Shown: positions 7,841 through 16,300, counted from the first letter of the stretch. The stretch is 64,000 bases of DNA from Curtobacterium sp. MCPF17_052 (GCF_003234085.1 NZ_QKSD01000014.1:1-64000); one strand, 5' to 3'. Program-made: numbers and translations. The notes: generated by a model not told the origin, from the sequence alone.

Positions 7841-9070
7841 ATGACCTCACCAGCGGATCGACGCGGATGGCTCAGCGTCCTGTCGGTCGCCCTCGGCTCG
7901 TTCGTCCTCGTGCTCTCGGAGTTCCTGCCCATCGGGCTCCTGCCCGCCATCGCCGACGACCTGCACGTCGGCATCGGCACGGCTGGCCTCATGGTCGTCT
8001 TCACGGGCCTGACCGGCGCGGTCGCCGCCCCGGTCGTGACCGTCGCCACGTCGCGACTGGATCGTCGGACCGTGCTGCTCGGTCTGACGGTCCTGCTCGT
8101 GGTCGCGGACGCGCTGGCGGCACTGGCCCCGACGTTCTGGGTCCTCCTCGTCGCACGCATGCTGCTCGGGGTCGGCATCGGCGGGTTCTGGGCGATCGGG
8201 GCCGGGATCGCGGGCCGCCTCGTCCCGCCGGCGTCCGTCATCCGAGCCACGTCGCTGATCACGGCCGGGGTCTCGGTCGCGACGGTGGTGAGCCTGCCGC
8301 TCGGCGCCTTCGTGTCGTCGCTGGCGAGTTGGCGGCTGGCGTTCGTCATCGGCGGTGCGCTCGGCATCGTCGCACTCGTGCTGCAGCTCGCGATGCTGCC
8401 GCGCATCCCATCGGTCCAGCGGGTGCGCTTCGCGACGCTCGGCGGACTGCTCCGGGTGCAGCGCGCCCGGGTTGGGCTCATCGCGACGGCGTTCCTCTTC
8501 GTCGCCCAGTTCGCCGCGTACACCTACGTCGCGCCGTACCTGCAGGAGTCCGTGCGCGTCGGTCCGGACACCGTCACGCTGGCGCTGCTCGTCTTCGGTG
8601 TCGCCGGCATCGCGGGGAACTTCGTCGCGGGCGTGACGCTGAGCCGGAACGTCATCGGCACGATCGGGGTGTCGAAGATCGTCCTGGCCGCCGCCGTCGT
8701 CATGCTGCCCCTCGCGGCGCACTCGGTCGTCGGGGTGTTCGCCCTGCTCGTCGTGTGGGGCTTCGTCTGGGGCGCCCTGCCGCTCGGGACCCAGACGTGG
8801 ATGTCGACCGCGTCCCCCGGCGGTTCGGAGAGCGGTCTGGCCCTGTTCGTCACGACGATCCAGTTGGCGATCGCGGCCGGCTCCGTGGTCGGGGGCGTGG
8901 CCGTGACGGGCTTCGGGCTCGCCGCCGACTTCTGGTTCGCCGGTGCCGTCGCGGTCATCGGCGCGGTCGTGCTCCTGTCGCTCGGCTCGCGACGGTCGAG
9001 CGCCGTGCCCGAGGTCGCACCCGCACCCGCACCCGAGACCGGACCGGTCACGACCGCAGCGGCGGACTGA
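7841..9070 (+). CDS. MFS drug/sugar exporter (DHA1-like, AraJ type)
   Basis: 409-residue 12-helix major facilitator with the first helix LSVALGSFVLVLSEFLPIGLLPAIADDL, typical of the DHA1 Ara/chloramphenicol-type exporters. The motif-A-like loop after helix 2 (TSRLDRRTVLLG) and GVGIGGFWAIGAGIAGRLVPP in helices 4-5 are visible. Members export sugars, chloramphenicol-like drugs or other small molecules by proton antiport. The C-terminus ends in an Ala/Pro/Thr-rich tail. I chose the ATG at 7841 because the protein then starts directly before helix 1; the upstream frame overlaps the divergent gene. A clear paralog lies at 34812-36038. Confidence 0.88.
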   Translation: MTSPADRRGWLSVLSVALGSFVLVLSEFLPIGLLPAIADDLHVGIGTAGLMVVFTGLTGAVAAPVVTVATSRLDRRTVLLGLTVLLVVADALAALAPTFWVLLVARMLLGVGIGGFWAIGAGIAGRLVPPASVIRATSLITAGVSVATVVSLPLGAFVSSLASWRLAFVIGGALGIVALVLQLAMLPRIPSVQRVRFATLGGLLRVQRARVGLIATAFLFVAQFAAYTYVAPYLQESVRVGPDTVTLALLVFGVAGIAGNFVAGVTLSRNVIGTIGVSKIVLAAAVVMLPLAAHSVVGVFALLVVWGFVWGALPLGTQTWMSTASPGGSESGLALFVTTIQLAIAAGSVVGGVAVTGFGLAADFWFAGAVAVIGAVVLLSLGSRRSSAVPEVAPAPAPETGPVTTAAAD

Positions 9071-9151
9071 CCGGGTCCCGGACGGCGCGGTGCCGGACGG
9101 GAAGCATGAGCCGGACGGGAGGCGCGACTCTGTCCCGGTGCGATACGCCCT

Positions 9152-10030
9152 TCAGCCGACGTGCGGGCCGGGTACCGGAACCCGCACCGCACTGATGCGC
9201 CCGGCGTGCGTCCGGGCCGTCGTCGCCGGGTCGTAGCTGTCCGCCGTCGCCAGGTACAGCGTCCGCCCGTCCTCGCCACCGAGGGCGCAGTCGATCGCAC
9301 ACCGACCGGGGGCGTCGATGCGGTCCGTGACCTCGCCCCCTTCGACGACCCGGAGGAACTCCCCCGTGTCGACCGAGCACACCCAGATCGCACCCTCGGC
9401 GTCGACCGTGCTGCCGTCGGGGGTGACGCCCTCGGGCAGCGCTGCCCACTCGCGGCGCCCGGTCAGGGACCCGTCGGGCTCGATGTCGAACGCCGTCAGC
9501 TTCCCGCCCCACGTCTCACTGACCACCAGGGTGCGGGTGCCGGGCAGGACGTTCGCGCTGTTCGGGAAGACCAGACCCTCGGCCGCCAGGCGGAACGACC
9601 CGTCCTGCTCGATGACGTAGAGGGGGCCCGGGCGGAGTTCCTCGCCGGCGTAGAGGTCGTAGCCGAACGCGCCGATGTAGGTCCGGCCGGTCTCGGGGTC
9701 GACGACCAGGTCGTTGACGAGCGACGACTCGACCGACGACAGGTCCGCGAAGACGCTCGTCGTGCCGTCATCCTCGACGGCCACGACCGTGCGGGACTCC
9801 ATCGAGCTGACGATCAGGCGACCGTCCGGCAGCCAGCCGAGGCCGGACGACTGCCCGGCGACCGTGGCCTCGAGACGGGGAGCGGCGTCCGCGGCGCTGT
9901 CCGGGTCGATCGAGAAGACCTCCCCGGTGTGCATGTCGGAGTACCAGAGCCGACCCTCGTGCCAGCGGTTCCCCTCGGGGAAGCGGATGCCGGTGACGAC
10001 GTCGGTCGCGGAGTCCAGGGTGATGTGCAC
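9152..10030 (-). CDS. SMP-30/gluconolactonase-family beta-propeller hydrolase
   Basis: 292-residue six-bladed propeller of the SMP-30/gluconolactonase/LRE family, calcium-dependent lactonases that open sugar lactones. Family marks are the N-terminal FPEGNRWHEGRLWYSDMHTGEVF (metal-binding Glu), SSLVNDLVVDPETGRTYIGAFG (conserved Asn-Asp), ANVLPGTRTLVVSETWGG and GVTPDGSTVDAEGAIWV (Pro-Asp-Gly). I start at the GTG at 10030 because the family begins right before the first blade; the frame upstream is shadow. The neighbours are an MFS exporter (convergent) and an XRE regulator on the same strand. The substrate cannot be assigned. Confidence 0.85.
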   Translation of the reverse strand: MHITLDSATDVVTGIRFPEGNRWHEGRLWYSDMHTGEVFSIDPDSAADAAPRLEATVAGQSSGLGWLPDGRLIVSSMESRTVVAVEDDGTTSVFADLSSVESSLVNDLVVDPETGRTYIGAFGYDLYAGEELRPGPLYVIEQDGSFRLAAEGLVFPNSANVLPGTRTLVVSETWGGKLTAFDIEPDGSLTGRREWAALPEGVTPDGSTVDAEGAIWVCSVDTGEFLRVVEGGEVTDRIDAPGRCAIDCALGGEDGRTLYLATADSYDPATTARTHAGRISAVRVPVPGPHVG

Positions 10031-10188
10031 CAGGCCAGCATGCCAGCCGCCCCACTGCCCGATCGCAGCATGTGTCCGGGCTGCTCGTTGAGAGTCTGAA
10101 CTCGAACACGCCGAGGGCCGGTCCGGCACGTGGTCACCGCCGTCAGCTGTGACCGGCGCTGTCGATCGCGACGAGCAGGTCCCGAGGG

Positions 10189-11046
10189 TCAGGCCTCGGT
10201 GGGGAACGCCGCATGGACGGCACGGACACGGAGGAAGTCGAGCTTCTCCGCGTCCGTGCCGCTCTCGGTCGTGGAGTACACGACGAGCTTCACGTCGGAG
10301 TCGGGCACGGTGAGGACGTCGCAATCGAGCGTGACGTCCCCGACGAGCGGGCTGTGCACGGTCTTCACCATCGAACGGTGAGCGGCCGCACGCCCCTCGT
10401 CCCACAGCAGGGCGAAGCGCGGGCTCTCGGCGCGGACCCGGGCGATGAACGCCCGGAGCCGGGTGTCACCGTCCAGCACGGCTGCGGTCCGGCGGAGGTC
10501 GGCGACGAGGGCGCGTTCGAAGCTGTCGGGGCCGCCGTGGGCGGTCGCGACGTCGGCGATGCTGTCCTCGATGAACGTCTGGACGATGAGGTTCTGGTTC
10601 GGATCGCTGCGCGTCGACGGCGCCCCGAAGAGGGCCTGCCACAGCGGCGTGGAGTGCAGCAGCGTCCAGTCCGCGGCGAACACCGCCAGGGGCAGGTCGG
10701 CCATGCGGACGACCATCCGCTGCACACCCGGCGGGATGTGGTGCGAGACCGTCCCCGTCCGGGGCGGAGCGAGGCCGGCGGCATGGTGGAGGAGGTCCGT
10801 CTCCGGCCGGTCGAGCTGCAGGGCCCGGGCGAGCGACGCGACGATCTGCGCCGACGGCGTCCGCGAGCGCCCCTGTTCCAGTCGCGTCACGTAGTCGACA
10901 CTGACGCCGGCGAGTTGCGCGAGCTCTTCACGCCGGAGGCCCGTCGTCCGCCGCTGCCCGGAGGACTCCATCCCGACGTCCGCCGGGAGCAGCCGTCCTC
11001 GCCATGCGCGGAGCAGCTGGGCGAGGGTGTCGTCGTCAGCGGGCAT
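10189..11046 (-). CDS. XRE-family regulator with MmyB-like ligand-binding domain
   Basis: 285-residue regulator. Residues about 10-75 form a helix-turn-helix of the XRE type (GLRREELAQLAGVSVDYVTRLEQGRSRTPS); the rest is the MmyB-like domain, a PAS-like pocket reported to bind fatty acids in relatives. The family signature LRREELAxLAGVSxxYxxRLEQG is intact. It is divergent from an SDR gene (start 11228) across a 181-bp intergenic region, the usual layout in which this family represses a neighbouring oxidoreductase. Two relatives lie in this window: a truncated one at 14265 and a full one at 58560. Confidence 0.88.
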   Translation of the reverse strand: MPADDDTLAQLLRAWRGRLLPADVGMESSGQRRTTGLRREELAQLAGVSVDYVTRLEQGRSRTPSAQIVASLARALQLDRPETDLLHHAAGLAPPRTGTVSHHIPPGVQRMVVRMADLPLAVFAADWTLLHSTPLWQALFGAPSTRSDPNQNLIVQTFIEDSIADVATAHGGPDSFERALVADLRRTAAVLDGDTRLRAFIARVRAESPRFALLWDEGRAAAHRSMVKTVHSPLVGDVTLDCDVLTVPDSDVKLVVYSTTESGTDAEKLDFLRVRAVHAAFPTEA

Positions 11047-11227
11047 GGCCCCATCATCCGCCGATCGCAGGTCCGCAGCCTGGTACCGCTCGTCCCAGGC
11101 AGCCGAGCTTGGGACGCTCGGGCGTCGGGTAGCACGATCCGTCCCTGGCTGACCATCGTCGTCTCGGCACACCCTGGACTCCGATCCGCAGCGGCTCGAT
11201 CCGCTGCCCGCAGAACCAGGGAGCACC

Positions 11228-11920
11228 ATGACCATCACCCTCATCACCGGCGGCAACAAGGGCCTCGGCCGCGAGACCGCACGACGCCTGGTCGGCGCCG
11301 GCCACACCGTGTGGATCGGAGCCCGTGACGCCGATCGCGGCCGCGAGGCTGCCGAGGCCCTCGGCGCCTCGTTCGTGCAACTCGACGTGACGGACGACAC
11401 GTCCGTCGCGTCGGCGGTCGCCACGGTCCGCGACCAGGCCGGGCACCTCGACGTCCTCGTCAACAACGCGGGGATCCTGGGCGACGTCACCGCTCCCGAG
11501 CAGATGACCGTCGAGCAACTCCGCACCGTCTACGAGACGAACGTGTTCGGGGTCGTCCGTGTCACCAACGCGTTCCTGCCGCTCCTCCGGCTGGCGGACG
11601 CTCCGTCGGTCGTCAACGTGACCAGCGGCCTGGGCTCCTTCACGCTGGTCCACGACCCGGACCGTGTCGAGTCCCAGTACCCCTTCGCCGCATACGGGTC
11701 CTCGAAGACGGCCCTGACGATGCTGACCATGCAGTACGCCAAGACCACACCCGACGTGCGCTTCAACGCCGTCGACCCGGGACAGACCGCCACGGAGTTC
11801 ACCGGGCACCTCGGCCACAGCGTCTCCGAGGGTGCCGACGCCGCGGTCCGCATCGCGACCCTCGGTTCCGACACGCCGACCGGGACGGTGACCGACCGCG
11901 AGGGCGTCCTGCCCTGGTGA
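11228..11920 (+). CDS. SDR-family oxidoreductase
   Basis: 230-residue short-chain dehydrogenase/reductase. The cofactor motif TGGNKGLG is at residues about 7-14, NNAG at about 79-82, the catalytic Ser in NVTSGLG and the YGSSK (YxxxK) motif near 157-161, so it should be active with NADP(H) (Arg after the second strand, GARDADRG). A GAGCACC segment precedes the ATG at 11228. It is divergent from the XRE/MmyB-like regulator and is its likely target. The carbonyl substrate is unknown. Confidence 0.9.
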   Translation: MTITLITGGNKGLGRETARRLVGAGHTVWIGARDADRGREAAEALGASFVQLDVTDDTSVASAVATVRDQAGHLDVLVNNAGILGDVTAPEQMTVEQLRTVYETNVFGVVRVTNAFLPLLRLADAPSVVNVTSGLGSFTLVHDPDRVESQYPFAAYGSSKTALTMLTMQYAKTTPDVRFNAVDPGQTATEFTGHLGHSVSEGADAAVRIATLGSDTPTGTVTDREGVLPW

Positions 11921-11955
11921 CGAGGGACGTGCCCGCGTGACGGGCGAGGCGGGCT

Positions 11956-11999
11956 GGTCGCGTCCCTCCAGGAAGGGAGTCGCCTGGAGGGGCGCGACC
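11956..11999. terminator. Bidirectional hairpin between convergent genes
   Basis: A 17-bp stem with one mismatch (GGTCGCGTCCCTCCAGG at 11956-11972 pairing with 11983-11999) and a 10-nt loop sits between the stops of the SDR (plus) and a membrane protein gene (minus). This is the position expected of a shared terminator. Confidence 0.7.
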
Positions 12000-12055
12000 T
12001 GCGGGACGCGGAACCGCTTCGAGATCCCGTGCCCGAGGCGAGCCCGGCGGACCCG

Positions 12056-12670
12056 TCATGCGGTCGGCCTCCCGGCGAGGGCCGTCTCGATCTTCGAGAT
12101 CGTCCGCCGCATGGCGTACTCGTCGTGGTTCTGCTGGTCGTCGAGCATCCAGAGGTGCACGGTCGCCGTGCCGGCGTCCCGCGACACGGCCTCGCTCGGG
12201 GCGAGGGCGATCGCGATCCCCCACCGGTTCGTACTGCCGAGCGGGGTCCCGTCACTGAACACCTCGAGGCCGGTGACCTCCTGCCGTGTGGCGATCGGGA
12301 TCCCCGCCCCGCCGCCGTCGTCCGGCCAGGCCGTGATGCCGTTCCGGTCGAAGCCGAGGTCGCACGGGAACCAGACCCGGAGGCCCGGGCGCCAGGCGTC
12401 GAGCTCGTCGTAGGTCGAACCCGTGGGGTAGGCGTCGACGAAGAACGTGCCCGGGCTCGCCTCGCTCTTCCGCTGGAGACGCTCCCGGCGGCGACGGTTG
12501 CCCACCGTGATGACGAGGCCGGCGCCGAAGCCGATCGTGACGAGGCCGCCGAGCCGGAGCACCTGGAGCAGCACCTGCGTGTCATCGGTTCCGACGAGGA
12601 GCGCGAGGACGATCGTGGCCGCGCCGAACACACCGGTGAGCAGAGCCAGGAGGATCGTCGACGGTCGCAT
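12056..12670 (-). CDS. Membrane-anchored hypothetical protein
   Basis: 204-residue protein. Two N-terminal hydrophobic helices (about 4-24 and 32-55) are followed by a basic stretch (NRRRRERLQRKSE) and a soluble domain of about 140 residues containing WRPGLRVWFPCDLGFDRNGI. I do not recognise the family. I prefer the ATG at 12670 over an upstream ATG at 12724, because the protein then begins directly with the first helix and does not overlap the SnoaL gene. It is convergent with the SDR and shares the hairpin terminator at 11956. Confidence 0.65.
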   Translation of the reverse strand: MRPSTILLALLTGVFGAATIVLALLVGTDDTQVLLQVLRLGGLVTIGFGAGLVITVGNRRRRERLQRKSEASPGTFFVDAYPTGSTYDELDAWRPGLRVWFPCDLGFDRNGITAWPDDGGGAGIPIATRQEVTGLEVFSDGTPLGSTNRWGIAIALAPSEAVSRDAGTATVHLWMLDDQQNHDEYAMRRTISKIETALAGRPTA

Positions 12671-12710
12671 GGCTCGACGATGCCAGACGGGGGTCAGGTC
12701 AGTGCACGCA

Positions 12711-13121
12711 TCAGTGCTCACCACCGGAAGCAGTGCGGACGGGCAGGATGACCCGGCTCGCGATCAACCAGCGACCCTCGTGCAGCGCGACCGTGTCGTC
12801 GTACACCACCCCGTGCACGGCGCCGTCGTGCATGATCATCAGCCCCTTCGAGCGCACTGATGCCGTCGACCCTGGGGTCTCCGTGATGACGATGTTGGTC
12901 ACGAAGTGCGACAACGGCGCGTGTCCGGAAGCGAACAGCTGCCCCGCGGCGGCCCGCAGTGCATCGAGACCCTGGAAGGCACCCATCCCCGAGCTCGTCA
13001 TGTCGTAGGTCGCGTCCGGGGTGAACACCTCCCCGAGCTCGTCCAACCGGTTCTCGTCCACGACGAACGCGTGACGGGCGAGCGTCTCGGAGATCTGGGA
13101 GCGGTCTTCGACAGTGAGCAT
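12711..13121 (-). CDS. SnoaL-like/NTF2-fold protein
   Basis: 136-residue alpha+beta-barrel protein of the SnoaL-like (NTF2 superfamily) group, whose members act as small isomerases, hydratases or ligand binders. The pattern is typical: ISETLARHAFVVDENRLDELGEVFTPDATYDM, then LSHFVTNIVI and a final strand LHEGRWLIASRVILP. A strong AAGGAGGAG ribosome-binding site precedes the ATG at 13121. It is divergent from a TetR regulator, and the operator palindrome at 13145-13167 lies directly upstream, so TetR repression of this gene is very likely. The substrate is unknown. Confidence 0.82.
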   Translation of the reverse strand: MLTVEDRSQISETLARHAFVVDENRLDELGEVFTPDATYDMTSSGMGAFQGLDALRAAAGQLFASGHAPLSHFVTNIVITETPGSTASVRSKGLMIMHDGAVHGVVYDDTVALHEGRWLIASRVILPVRTASGGEH

Positions 13122-13144
13122 GAGCTCCTCCTTGTTTGGTACTT

Positions 13145-13167
13145 GGTACCGTAACACACACGGTACC
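13145..13167. promoter_or_regulatory. Palindromic TetR operator between snoaL-like gene and tetR
   Basis: GGTACCGT and ACGGTACC form a perfect 8-bp inverted repeat with a 7-bp spacer. An outer CTTGGT (13142-13147) and ACCAAG (13175-13180) extend the symmetry loosely. It sits in the 85-bp gap between the two divergent starts, where a TetR dimer would block both promoters. Confidence 0.75.
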
Positions 13168-13206
13168 GATCGGGACCAAGTGCGGTGATTGCGGTACGAT
13201 CGGTCC

Positions 13207-13839
13207 ATGGCAGAACAGATCGCTGGTGCGAAGAAGGCCTCGCTGTCCCTGGTCGAGCGGAAGCAGCTCGCAGCGCGGAGTCGGATCATCGAGGCGGCCG
13301 ATGCTCTGTTCGCCGAGCGGGGCTTCGATGCGGTCTCGGTCACGGACATCGCCGCGCGTGCGGAGGTGGGGCGGACCACGTTCTTCCGGCACTTCGGGGA
13401 CAAGACCGAGGTCGTCTTCGCCAAGGAGCAGGCCGTGTTCGACGCGATCGGCACCACGACGTCCGCGGCGTGGGATCCTCCGCAGTCCGTGGCGTCACTC
13501 GCAGGGGCGCTCCGCGCACTCGAACCGCTCGTCCTCCGGTTGTGCGCTCAGGCCACCACCGACCTCGCCGCCTACCGACGCCACGTCCTGCTCGTCGACG
13601 CACACGAGGAACTGCGGGCACGTGAAGCGGTGAAGCACCAGTACATCGCGCAGGAGTTCACACGAGTGCTCCTCGAGCACGACGCCCCGCTCGACGTCGC
13701 CACCATCGCGGGGCAACTCGCGGTGGCCTGCTACTCCAGCGGCCGCATCCTGGCCACGGACCCCGCCGACCTCGTCACCACGACAGCCGATGCGTTCCGC
13801 CGTGCTCTCGCAATGCCTCCCGCAGAGCCGACGCACTGA
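13207..13839 (+). CDS. TetR-family transcriptional regulator
   Basis: 210-residue TetR regulator. The HTH lies at about residues 22-68 (RSRIIEAADALFAERGFDAVSVTDIAARAEVGRTTFFRHFGDKTEV); the remainder is the ligand-binding/dimerisation domain. It is divergent from the SnoaL-like gene with a palindromic operator between them, so autoregulation and control of that gene are likely. I start at the ATG at 13207; an in-frame start at 13189 would add six residues not typical of the family. Confidence 0.9.
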   Translation: MAEQIAGAKKASLSLVERKQLAARSRIIEAADALFAERGFDAVSVTDIAARAEVGRTTFFRHFGDKTEVVFAKEQAVFDAIGTTTSAAWDPPQSVASLAGALRALEPLVLRLCAQATTDLAAYRRHVLLVDAHEELRAREAVKHQYIAQEFTRVLLEHDAPLDVATIAGQLAVACYSSGRILATDPADLVTTTADAFRRALAMPPAEPTH

Positions 13840-13894
13840 AGAAGTGAACCGCTCTGCGATGCGCACAGACCAGGACACCACTACGGTGCTCGAC

Positions 13895-14264
13895 ATGAGT
13901 GTGACGGGCATCGGTGGGCTCTTCTTCCGGAGCCGTGACCCTGAGGCGCGAGCGGCTTGGTACCGGAAGCACCTCGGTGTCGACGCCGGAGCGGACACGG
14001 TGTGGCACCAGGACGCGGGGATGACCGTCTTCGCACCGTTCCGTGCCGACGATGAGTACTTCGCACTCGACCAGCCCTTCATGATCAACCTCAGGGTGGA
14101 AGCGCTCGACGAACTCGTCGCCCGGCTGGAGGCAGCGGGTGTCGCGGTCGAGCGCCGGCCTGAGTGGGAGACGGAGTACGGGCTTCGTCCGCGTCCACGA
14201 TCCGGAGGGTCTGCCGCTGGAGCTGTGGGAACCGAGGTCGCACGAGGGTCCCGGCGAGCGGTGA
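13895..14264 (+). pseudogene. VOC/glyoxalase-family gene with C-terminal frameshift
   Basis: The first 95 residues are a VOC (glyoxalase/bleomycin-resistance fold) half-to-full domain: GIGGLFFRSRDPEARAAWYRKHLG, then INLRVEALDELVARLEAAGVAVE. The family's last strand should read FVRVHDPEGLPLELWEP. That sequence is present, but in a different frame from position 14180 onward, ending at the TGA 14262-14264. The uninterrupted frame instead gives an unrelated Ser/Arg/Gly tail to 14290. A 1-nt insertion or 2-nt deletion in TACGGGC near 14177-14183 explains it. The restored stop abuts the stop of the convergent XRE fragment exactly, which supports the restored frame as ancestral. Confidence 0.75.
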
Positions 14265-14775
14265 TCAGCGGCGGCTCGGGTTCGTCCTGACCGGGGCCAC
14301 TCCCGTCTCGGTGGTGGATCCTGCACGCGCACGATCCGATGTCGCAGCCTCTCCCGACGGTGACGAACCGATGACCAGGTGCCGCTCGTGCCGCTGGAGT
14401 TCGCACTCGTGTCCCCGTGATCCGTCGACGCCCGCGGTTGCTGCCCAGCTACTGAGGAGGTCGAGGGCCTCGCGGTGCTCGGTACCGACCTCGGCCGTGT
14501 AGAGGAAGAGCGTCTGGTCGGGGTCGCCGGGCAGGCTGACGGATTCGTACTGCAGGGTGAGGTCTCCGACGATCGGATGGCGGAACCGCTTGTCGCCGTG
14601 GGTGCGTTGGAACACTCGGTGTTCCTGCCACCAGACGGCGAACTCACTGCTCGCGATCGTCAGCTCGCCGACGAGGGCTTGGGTTGCAGGGTCGTGCGAG
14701 TTCCGGCCAGCCTCGAGTCGGAGGTTCTCCACGACGACGCGTGCCTGCATCTCCCAATCCGCGAAACCCGTTCGC
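14265..14775 (-). pseudogene. 5'-truncated XRE/MmyB-like regulator (C-terminal half only)
   Basis: The minus-strand frame encodes the C-terminal ligand-binding half of an MmyB-like XRE regulator (VENLRLEAGRNSHDP, FRHPIVGDLTLQYESVSLPGDPDQTLFLYTAEVGTEHREAL). It aligns with the same region of the intact proteins at 10189 and 58560. The N-terminal HTH is missing: upstream of FADWEM the sequence becomes the IS30-type transposase remnant. The gene was therefore cut by the insertion or by a later deletion. The fragment is unlikely to bind DNA. Confidence 0.75.
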
Positions 14776-14785
14776 TCACCAGCCC

Positions 14786-15190
14786 CGCTCCGGCAGATAC
14801 CTGAGCCAAGAAGAGCGGTTGCAGATCGCAGACCTACGCCAGGACGGTGAGGGCGTGCGTGCAATCGCCAAAGCACTCGGTTGGGCGCCGTCGACGATCA
14901 GTCGTGAGCTGACGAGGAACGCCGCGGCCGGCGGGAGCTACCGGCCGTACTCCGCCGAGAAGCGATGCCGGGCACGAGCGCGCCGGCCGAAACCGCGGAA
15001 GCTCGCCCTGCCGAGGCCGACGACCGAGCTGTTCCCGGCCATTGGGAAGGCGATCTGATCGTCGGGATCAACGCCCGCAGCGCGATCGGCACCCTCGTCG
15101 AACGCACGACCCGGTACGTGATGCTGCTGCACCTCCCTGACGGGCACGGCGCCGACGCGGTCCGTGACGCGATGATCCCCACCATCCGCA
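14786..15190 (+). mobile_element. IS30-family transposase remnant with internal deletion
   Basis: Two pieces of one IS30-type transposase are joined out of frame. The first (frame of 14684, about 14786-15000) is the N-terminal HTH: GRYLSQEERLQIADLRQDG and [17 protein letters not shown]. The second (frame of 14965, about 15005-15190) is the catalytic-core start: [17 protein letters not shown], followed by [21 protein letters not shown]. Roughly 450 bp that normally separates them is absent, and the 3' part with the last catalytic Glu is gone (coding similarity stops near 15190). No terminal inverted repeats are visible. It is dead, and it adjoins the truncated XRE gene. Confidence 0.85.
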
Positions 15191-15225
15191 CCGGCTCCTC
15201 ACAATTTTGTCCTGACGAGGATCGT

Positions 15226-15537
15226 TCAGCGGTCCGTGCGCCGGAGCGAGTTGAGATCGCGAACCAACTCCGCGACGCGGGACGATCCGAGCCGAGCAGT
15301 CAAGGACTCGGAGAACGAGCGCGACCAGATGCCTTCCACCTCCTGCACGGTGACGTTTCCGTGCTCGAGCAGGATCCCGGCCAAGGCGATGGCCTCTGGT
15401 GCGTATTCGTCCCCCGGGGTTCCGTCATCACTTCCCGGCGCGAGACCGTACGGGTCCACAGCGGTCACCAACTTGAGAGCACCGGACGCGGCGAGTTCGA
15501 AGTCGTCGCAAGGGACTTGACCAACGCTGCTTCCCAC
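15226..15537 (-). CDS. Hypothetical acidic protein (103 aa)
   Basis: A 103-residue soluble protein beginning at a GTG (15537), with [46 protein letters not shown] recognise no family. The frame is open to 15714, but the upstream part runs through the terminator hairpin at 15576-15610, so I use the GTG behind it. It lies directly next to the IS30 remnant, and its real 5' and 3' context may have been altered. It could be an orphan immunity- or toxin-partner-like protein, but nothing visible proves that. Confidence 0.45.
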   Translation of the reverse strand: MGSSVGQVPCDDFELAASGALKLVTAVDPYGLAPGSDDGTPGDEYAPEAIALAGILLEHGNVTVQEVEGIWSRSFSESLTARLGSSRVAELVRDLNSLRRTDR

Positions 15538-15575
15538 TGCACCTGAACCAGCGCGCCCAAACGCCGGGGCAACGC

Positions 15576-15610
15576 AAAACGAGCCGCCCCAGGGAAGGGG
15601 CGACTCGTTT
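15576..15610 (-). terminator. Intrinsic terminator after the small lipoprotein gene
   Basis: AAACGAG..GCCCC (15577-15590) pairs with GGGGC..CTCGTTT (15597-15610), a 12-bp stem with a small internal bulge. Read on the minus strand it is followed by a TTTT run. It lies 16 bp after the stop of the lipoprotein gene at 15626. Confidence 0.75.
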
Positions 15611-15625
15611 CGTGCTTCTGCCACG

Positions 15626-15970
15626 TCAGCCGGCAGTCGGCATGTCCTCCGGCTCGACAGATTCCACGCGCTCATCCGTCCAGTAGGACGACGAGGGGTC
15701 ACCCTTCGGACCAACAGATGTCAGCGGCGCCGGAGTCACCGTCTGATCGCCACCGTCGCCGGCAGACGTACCGTTGCCACACCCGCCGAGCAGGCCAGCA
15801 GCTGCAACCACCACTCCCACCATCAGCATCCGTCGCAGCATCATCAGCTCATCTCGTTGTGCATGCTCAGCACGGCGTTCCCATTCGGAGTCGTGATCAG
15901 ATACGCCGTCCCACTCAAAGTACGCCTCGGCGTCACGCCGTAGAGCTAGCCGACGTTCGGCGTCGGCCAT
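15626..15970 (-). CDS. Small putative lipoprotein
   Basis: The 114-codon frame has an internal segment that reads like a lipoprotein signal: MMLRRMLMVGVVVAAAGLLGGCGN with lipobox LLGGC. Starting at the ATG at 15844 gives a 72-residue lipoprotein with a Thr/Pro/Asp-rich mature part. Starting at 15970 adds a 42-residue acidic/basic cytoplasmic stretch. Neither start has a good ribosome-binding site. The lipobox argues for the short form, but the extended frame is coding-like (LRRDAEAYFEWDGVSDHDSEWE), so a single-pass protein with a cytoplasmic N-terminus is possible. Function unknown. Confidence 0.55.
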   Translation of the reverse strand: MADAERRLALRRDAEAYFEWDGVSDHDSEWERRAEHAQRDELMMLRRMLMVGVVVAAAGLLGGCGNGTSAGDGGDQTVTPAPLTSVGPKGDPSSSYWTDERVESVEPEDMPTAG

Positions 15971-16300
15971 GAGCTGTACCAGGGGCCACGGGAAGCTGAT
16001 GAAGACCGTTCGGATGCCGATCGGCTACCAAACGGTCAGGTCACGTTCTCAGAGAACGAGCGACCCGCTTCGTCCCACTTCTGCGAGGCCGCTTCTGGTG
16101 AGGACGCGACGCGGCGTTGTCAGCTTCCGTGTCCGCCGCTGCGACCGACGTTCCAAGCAGACGAGCATGTTCGAGCGCGAGAAGGACAGCACACATACGT
16201 CATCTGACGCATTCGGGCACCTGCCGCTGTCACTACCGTCGTTGCGACTACGTTTCAGCGCGAGGGAACTCATTTCATCCTCGTCGTTAACGGTGGAAAG
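15971..16300. other. 330-bp gene-free interval upstream of the ABC operon
   Basis: I see no gene here. The interval is less GC-rich than its surroundings and carries a perfect 15-bp palindrome, CGTTCTCAGAGAACG (16044-16058), and a looser GACCGTT / AACGGTC inverted pair (about 16006-16037). These are candidate regulatory sites for the four-gene ABC operon that starts at 16301. Confidence 0.5.

Noticed and set aside
6291..7850. A 519-residue open frame on the minus strand
   Set aside because: Only the part after GTG 6944 is protein-like. The rest is an Arg/Pro-rich shadow of the membrane protein gene at 6941-7690.
14539..14549. TGACGGATTCG inside the truncated XRE fragment, matching the end of the recurrent element
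   Set aside because: Only 11 bases match, it lies within coding sequence, and the TACGTCA half is absent. Several 9-11-mer hits are expected by chance in 64 kb on two strands.
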